Assembly (NCBI GenBank): GCA_009869945.1
Contig: WIXG01000181.1
Location: 1 to 64,000 of the forward strand
Source: Mesaphorura yosii
Lineage: Eukaryota > Arthropoda > Collembola > Poduromorpha > Tullbergiidae
Direction: 5' to 3'
Length of the DNA: 64,000 nucleotides
The notes under the pieces were generated by a model, which saw nothing but the letters and a program-made list of their open reading frames with translations, was not told where the DNA came from and ran no database searches. Below are positions 58,201-64,000 of this stretch, in pieces (the first letter of the stretch is position 1; the number at the start of each line of letters is the position of its first letter). A program made the position numbers and the translations under genes.

Positions 58201-61200
58201 GTTTATAAAGATATGAAATGGCAACATCAAACCGTGCCGAGATCCGATTTATGAAGAAGTAAGAAGCTCCTGCATGGGTTTTTGTTCCGTTTCATCTGTG
58301 AAGTTGGGGGGTCTCGAGCGAGAAGACGAGAAAAGCAGCAGAGTAGCGCTAAAAACTTTATGCCCAGACGTAGAATCGTTCAAGCAAAGGAAGCTTAAGC
58401 GTAAACGTCTACGACAGAGAAGCGATGGCTCGCTCTTTCAGCTTGATTGGCAATATCCTCCAAATCCTTGTTTACACTCTGTGCTCTGTTCATGCATCAT
58501 GATCGCCTGGCTAGTCTTAAGGTTATGCACGACTCAAATTGAGCAATTTATTTGGGATCTCGACCATGGGACGGGCTAACGGACGCCGAATAAAGAAGAG
58601 GAATCCCCACGTAGAAAGCGGAAGTAAACAAGAGCGATTTATAAATTGGAAACGAAAGACCAGGGATAAGGAGGTAAGTGCAGCTTATAAACTGTGGAAT
58701 GGCAAAGAGGAGAGGAGAAAGTCGGTTGGAAATGTGAACGGATATGCGTAAGAAAATATGAATATGGAAAGACCAAAAGTAAATTGCCAACGGTTCATTC
58801 AGGCTTATGTAAATGTAAACTTAACATTATGGCTAGAAACTTATGGAAACTTTGAACCTTACTTATTGAACTGCAGGAGATCAACGCTCGTAGCTTTGTT
58901 GTGGTATCCACCACGGTTGCACTGACCAAAGGAGCAGTTGACGGGAATCACTTTTGTGCTGAGTACAAGTGGTGCTGACGTGTCACGGTTATAAATGTAG
59001 TGGCCTTCCCAGGGCCTTCCACGCCCAAGCTCGATTTGCACCAACGTCCTCGTCAGCTGCTGCTGATGTTGCAGCGAGTAGTTGAAATAGGTCCCCGCGG
59101 AGCTGATGCCCGCAGCTGCACTGGGCTGCGATTGGGATTGCAGAGTTGAAACAGGTACATTCTGAAAGTTTGAAGTAGGAGAAGTGGCCGTCGTCGTCGC
59201 CGTCGCACTGGCCGTCGTAGTGTTGCAGATTGCCGCTGTCGTGCTTGCAGTTGGCGGCACATGATTTGGAATAGCTTCGTTCTGAGGTGACGAGGATAAA
59301 GGAGGCGGTTGCTGATGCTGTGGAGGAACGGGAAGCTGCCCAAGTTTCGTTTGATGTTCAATAAAGTCAGTTCCGACCACATCAGCCTTTGTGCAGCCCA
59401 GGTACTTTTCATAAGCTTGATTGACAAACTGTAAACAGAGAACAAAGAGAAGCTGGTTAGAGGATGGCAACGCAAGACCACAATCGAGAAGTCAGTCATT
59501 CCGCCAGCTTTTCCAATTGAATTTCTTGCTCAGGTCAGTGAGGTCCAGAGGGTCAACAAAATAGTTCAGCGAAACAAACCCTGCCTACGGCCACGACGTA
59601 AATGGAAAAGAGATCACAAGCGAATATTTTCTAAGGCTTATCATCATTTGAATTCACACAAATTCCTTTCCCTTCAATAAAATATTGGGTCAAAATTATT
59701 TGCCCGATATTTATGCAAATCCTCCTATCCTCTCCAAGCCTGATAAGGTAGTTATCTCGCGTACCGGGAGAATTTATCCGACTCGTGCTTTATATTCCTC
59801 TGGGCTACATTTCCATTTTCACTATTTCACCTTCTCTGCTCTGCATACTTCCAGCTTATCCATTGTTACATCAAAGGAAAATTAGGTTGAGCCATCACAG
59901 ATCTCGTCCTTACTTGCTATCCAGATCCTGTCTTCATAAGACAGGATACCAATCCTACCTTACGCAGCAGCATTTTCAGGCCCATTCAAGCCAAGCCGTG
60001 GATGGGCCTGCAACCCATTCTAACTAATATTCAAAAAGTTTGCTGTAAAATACAAATATTGAAATACACAAAATGGAAGACGACGGAGAAATCGTGGCTG
60101 GAGGCATGCAAAGTGCCAAGTTCAAAAGGGAGAGTCTGAAACTACATTAAAGTTTGCAGCTAGTCAAATCCAAAGACGAGAGGTTGAATGCAATGCAGAG
60201 CTGAGATGAGATGCTTCTATGTTCTAGGCTCTGTACCTGCTTTCAACGAAATTGTTGCTGGCGGTAGTTTATTACAGCGATGGCCAGGTCCATCAGCCAT
60301 AGTATGATAAAGCGAAAAGGTGAAAAGTTCATCATATCATTTCCATCCAGCTTGTCGCGTCTCTGCCATTATGCAAGGGAGATAAGCTTTCTGCCTCGCT
60401 TCCATATTGAATGTTGAATGCGCACAGCACAACTACGTCTCCAAATCTTTAGCATAACACACGTCGAACGTCCAAACTTAGCTTAATGAAAACAGCTTGC
60501 ATTTTGCTCCGAGATGAGCTCAGCTGTAAGGAATTGCGATGAAAACTTGTCAGGTGTTGTGGATAAAGTGTGTGTACTTGGCTGGCTGGCTGGAGGATGG
60601 TAATCCTCTTAATTTGTAATTAACCGTCTGCTAAACTAAGCCGTACTGGAATAATTCCTTGGGGATATGGACCCGCGATGAGTTCCGCCTGCTTACGTCA
60701 TCCCATTCATTACGGTACCTGGTGACTTGGATATTAAGGACGGTTAATTAGGAAAGTTATTTCAGATTTACCTGAGCTTTAAGCCGGAAACTAATTTCCA
60801 AATTTATTTCCAAATTAAGCTTGAAATCAAGTACATTTACTTCACATGCGTGCGCGTTCGCGTACTTTGTAGTACCAGACTCCTGGAATTCTTGAATGCA
60901 AGACTAACTTTTCAGGATTAATTTTTTAAAGATCAGGACCAATTCTGACAGGTCGTTCAGTTTTACATGAGTGCCGAATGCCCTCCCCGTCGATGACGCA
61001 AATCGAGCAGCTCTTCAGCAAGATAGAAATTTGATACTCTGTGCTGCTAAGCAACGACAGCTACTTTCAAGGCAGGCAGGTGTGTGCGCCTAGTTAACTA
61101 CTTGACTTGACGTACTTGACTACCAGCAAAAGGAGCAAAATATCAACAAGTGGTTCTACCTTTCAAGAACAGTATCCATCATGGAGCGACGAACAAAAAC

Positions 61201-63647
61201 GCTGCCCAGAATTAGCTTCTGGATCTCGAATCTCGAGCTTCAATAAGAACACAATCTCGTTTTCTATTTCCACGAACAAGAAAAAGCTAAAACTGGCTAT
61301 ACATTAAAGTCTGGTGATATAACTATTATTCCTCTGCCCCTGGTTCCAAGAGCGAGAGTAGCGGATACGGAGATTCAAGGATTAGGCTTCAGCTCGAGTT
61401 TTAGGAAATCTGCCTCTGTAAGCAACATAAACAGGATACGGACAAAAGACACTGCCATCCATTTAACAGCCTAATAAGACAAGTTAAAGGTAACTCATTA
61501 ATAGCAGCCTTATACTCATTTCTTGCCTTCTTCCCTGCATTTCAGCACACCCGCTGAATGGCATCAACGCTAAAATCATGGCGTCGGCGGCAGAGCTCCT
61601 CCTAGGTTTTAGAGAACTATGGAAAACTTTCTATGTAAACAAATAGGAACTAAATGATACTTCAAGCGGACTTGGAATAGAAAACTTGGCACCAGCACGC
61701 ATACTCTCGAAACGTAGCTCTTGAGTGCTTCCAAGAATCCATGTGTAATACATGGCAGGGGACAGAAAGTGAAAATAAATGAATTTTGGCCCAGGTGGCA
61801 AAGATCAGCCTGCAAATTGTCTGGTCACAGCCACCACACACGGCGCCCAGCCTCTAATTCTGGCGAAGCGATGATAATGGGCGCAATAAAATTGGACCCC
61901 ACGAAGAGAGAATACTTTCCCACGTACAAAAGTGCACGATCTGAACTGCAGGACGTGACCGCAATTTAGTTTTAATAAGGCACTTGGCTTTCATCACATT
62001 TCACTTGGATTTATTGGAGAGTTTCTCCTCTCTTGACCTTTTCAGGACTTCAGAGCGAGAGAGAGATAGCGACAGAGACATAATAGGCTCGGCGTACTAA
62101 ATTGTCCGAAAACTCATTCTAATCCTTCCGACTAGCCACATTGGCACAAGCCCATACATGCCGTAGACTGTAGACTAGAAAGAGAGAGATCGTCAATAGC
62201 ACACGTACCTGAATGCGATGTCTTGAGTCTGTGATTTGTACCATGTCGTGGCAATGATCAAGTGTTGTCACAAGGGTTTGAACCATCATCAATTTGTACG
62301 CAGTGTCGACGAGAGATTTCTCCAAGTGACTTAACGCATTGGCCCAGAAATAAGTTGAAACGACTCCGTGATCAATTTCTACCTGAAGGGAAGGATAAAG
62401 TAGAAAAAAGTGTAATAAAAGAGAAAGTAATTTTCTTTGACTCCTGTGTCACAGCTCGAGTTGTGCTTCGTAAGCCTTTTTGTTCTTTGTGTCATCGCTT
62501 CATCGTGCTAATGGATTTTAAAGCAAGGAATTGCCAATTTCAAGCTCGCCCATGCGTATTGCGTATTGAAACTGGCCAGCCATCCTGACTCAAATAAAAC
62601 GTTAATAATTTTTGTGAACGTGAGCACAGCTCAGCAAGCTTGTTAACGTGGACCACCTTCAGAGCTAGGCCTTTGTCCTCTTGAATTCACCTTTGTAATC
62701 GAATCAAGAATTAACCAGGCTCATTACACAATATTGTTGGAGTAGAAGGTAAAGAATAAACAAAACCTTACATGCAAAAAGGGGAGACGTAGAATGGAGG
62801 CAGCAGAAACCGACTCCACTCGTATTATATTACTAAACAAATACTCTCTATTAGCCTTGGAAAGTAATTACACATTACATCCTGTGTGTATGCAGCCTAC
62901 AACTTGTCTTTCTCCATGTAAAGGTTGCCTGAAAGAGAAAGCAAGCCTGCATTTCCAATTTTCCCCAAATGGAATCAAGAATCATGAACTGCTGGCGTGC
63001 TGTGCTGTGGCTTGTAATAAATTATGTACTCGTACTTGATCTTCATTGCGCTGCTGCCGTGCAGTCGCGCATCGAGCGTGCTTGCTGCTGCTGTTGTTCA
63101 GAGTTTGTGAAATTTAATCTTTAATTAGATTTATAACATGACAGTCGTGGATGTAAAATACGTGAATGTGAAGAAGCCTGGTCTGTTTTACATTAATTCT
63201 ATACTTGAAATCGGGCTTGTGTTCAGGTTCACAACAAAAGGTGAATTTGTGAATTCCTATAATGAAGCTCGCTCATTGACGCAGCACAAACCATTCGGCA
63301 TACGCCGCACGTAACACAAGGTAAACATTGATTGCGCGCATGGCCTGCATGGCACGTTTTGTTCAAACTAATCGAATTCAAGTCAACCATAACTCACCTT
63401 GTCAATTCCGGATTCCAGTAGTGAATTAACTGCACTGTCGCTCTTCTCGAAGAAGCTGTTCATTACACAAAGCAAACACGACTAATAAATTACGATTTAA
63501 ATTTCTCTGGGCAAATATTGAATTGGAGGGATTGGGATCGAAATCGAAACTCATTTAGGAGGATCAAAATATGAGTCTGGCGTCAGTACGTACCTTTTCT
63601 TCACGAAGGCGACCACCACCAACACGTAATTCTGAGCTTTCAGAGAC
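52272..63647 (-). CDS. PDE8: High-affinity cAMP phosphodiesterase 8 (5' partial)
   Basis: Eleven exons in transcription order: 63647-63594, 63455-63398, 62382-62209, 59428-58863, 57849-57626, 57554-57304, about 57219-56984, 56157-55995, 55508-55393, 53566-52869 and 52402-52272. The 5' exons lie right of the window. The first two exons give the receiver-like N-terminal part ([19 protein letters not shown]). A PAS domain spans exons 3-4 ([25 protein letters not shown]). Then comes a PDE8-specific stretch with RRQS and [16 protein letters not shown]. The catalytic HD domain has [30 protein letters not shown] and [12 protein letters not shown] with its metal-binding His and Asp residues, and DMFEAWD. 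It hydrolyses cAMP. Oddities: a long Pro/Gln/Ser/Thr insertion in PAS and a Gly/Ser-rich insertion of about 65 residues between FVNVFTKPL and the IKCAD helix. Start of the 57219 exon is uncertain. Confidence 0.94.
53567..55392 (-). other. PDE8 intron
   Basis: An intron of 1.8 kb between the exon ending HDVDHPGKN and the exon starting STYLTNSG. Both splice sites are clear (GTAATT and TTTCAG). No nested gene recognised. Confidence 0.7.
57850..58862 (-). other. PDE8 intron
   Basis: Intron of 1.0 kb after the PAS exon, with donor GTAAGG and acceptor TTACAG. No nested gene recognised. Confidence 0.7.
59429..62208 (-). other. PDE8 intron inside the PAS domain
   Basis: A 2.8 kb intron splits the PAS domain between HRIQ and FVNQAY, in phase 0. 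It contains a GGCAGGCAGG run near 61071 and no recognisable gene. Confidence 0.7.
62383..63397 (-). other. PDE8 intron
   Basis: A 1.0 kb intron between the receiver-like exons and the exon leading into PAS, with donor GTGAGT and acceptor CTTCAG. Nothing else recognised. Confidence 0.65.
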
Positions 63648-64000
63648 CTAGGAAAGAGATCACAATAAAAGATTAGTGTTAATTAGGTGCGTTTATCACA
63701 AGTTATCCAGAATTCACGCTAATCCAACAAGTATTCAAGCTTGTATCTGGCCCGAAATCGTTTGTACAGGCTTGCGTCCTCATGTAAGGCTTGAGTTTCG
63801 ATATCAAGAGGAGCAAGCAATGCGAAGAAGTAGATTCGCTTGCCATGCATGAATCAGCTCACAGAATGACGGCTCTCGAGCGTGTTTTTATTCTGGGAGC
63901 CAGAAATTCGCTATTCTCTTTGAGTAAGCAAAAATTTCTTATTATTTTGATGTCACAAATTCACTCGACTGGAAGTAAAATTTTAATATTCAGCTTCAGC

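Overview
This is a window of a eukaryotic nuclear genome. Genes have short GT-AG introns (many 45-100 bp), and the gene set is animal and protostome/arthropod: an innexin, a gustatory-type 7TM receptor, an ionotropic receptor, a failed-axon-connections homologue, a UDP-glycosyltransferase, PDE8 and an alpha-tubulin with an intron directly after the start codon. A secreted fungal-type glutaminase and a glycosyltransferase of a kind I associate with microbes and giant viruses sit among ordinary animal genes. Springtails (Collembola) are known for acquired fungal and bacterial genes, so a collembolan is my best guess. That is inference, not proof.

Layout. 1-1.3 kb: 3' part of a glycosyltransferase-like gene with an apparent frameshift. 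2.4-6.8 kb: three tandem RING/TRAF-zinc-finger paralogues, two with a C-terminal MATH domain and the middle one without. 7.1-8.2 kb: a membrane-anchored short-chain dehydrogenase. 9.2-10.3 kb: an intronless chemoreceptor. 11-12 kb: a decaying C2H2 zinc-finger ORF. 12.3-25.1 kb: a housekeeping block with the fax homologue, WDR5 head to head with mitochondrial ribosomal protein S26, an F-box/LRR gene, KRI1, a broken LRR fragment related to the F-box gene, and TFIIF-alpha.

27.0-29.3 kb: GtaA-type glutaminase. 30.2-32.6 kb: a divergent alpha-tubulin without Lys40 or C-terminal Tyr and with a possible 23-codon cassette exon after the Met codon. 33.7-38.1 kb: a four-exon innexin with a degraded coding-like stretch nested in its last intron on the other strand. 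38.1-44.6 kb: a long gene-poor stretch. 44.6-46.3 kb: a UDP-glycosyltransferase. 49.1-51.3 kb: an intronless ionotropic receptor. 52.3 kb to the right edge: eleven exons of PDE8 on the minus strand, whose 5' exons lie beyond the window.

The genes do not form one pathway. The functional groupings visible are ubiquitin-ligase-type genes (RING/MATH cluster, F-box gene), basal gene expression (WDR5, KRI1, TFIIF-alpha, mRpS26), chemosensation and signalling (GR, IR, PDE8, innexin), and digestion/detoxification (glutaminase, UGT, SDR). Exon boundaries were assigned by eye from splice consensus, reading phase and remembered family conservation. Total coding lengths of the complete genes divide by three, which supports the models.
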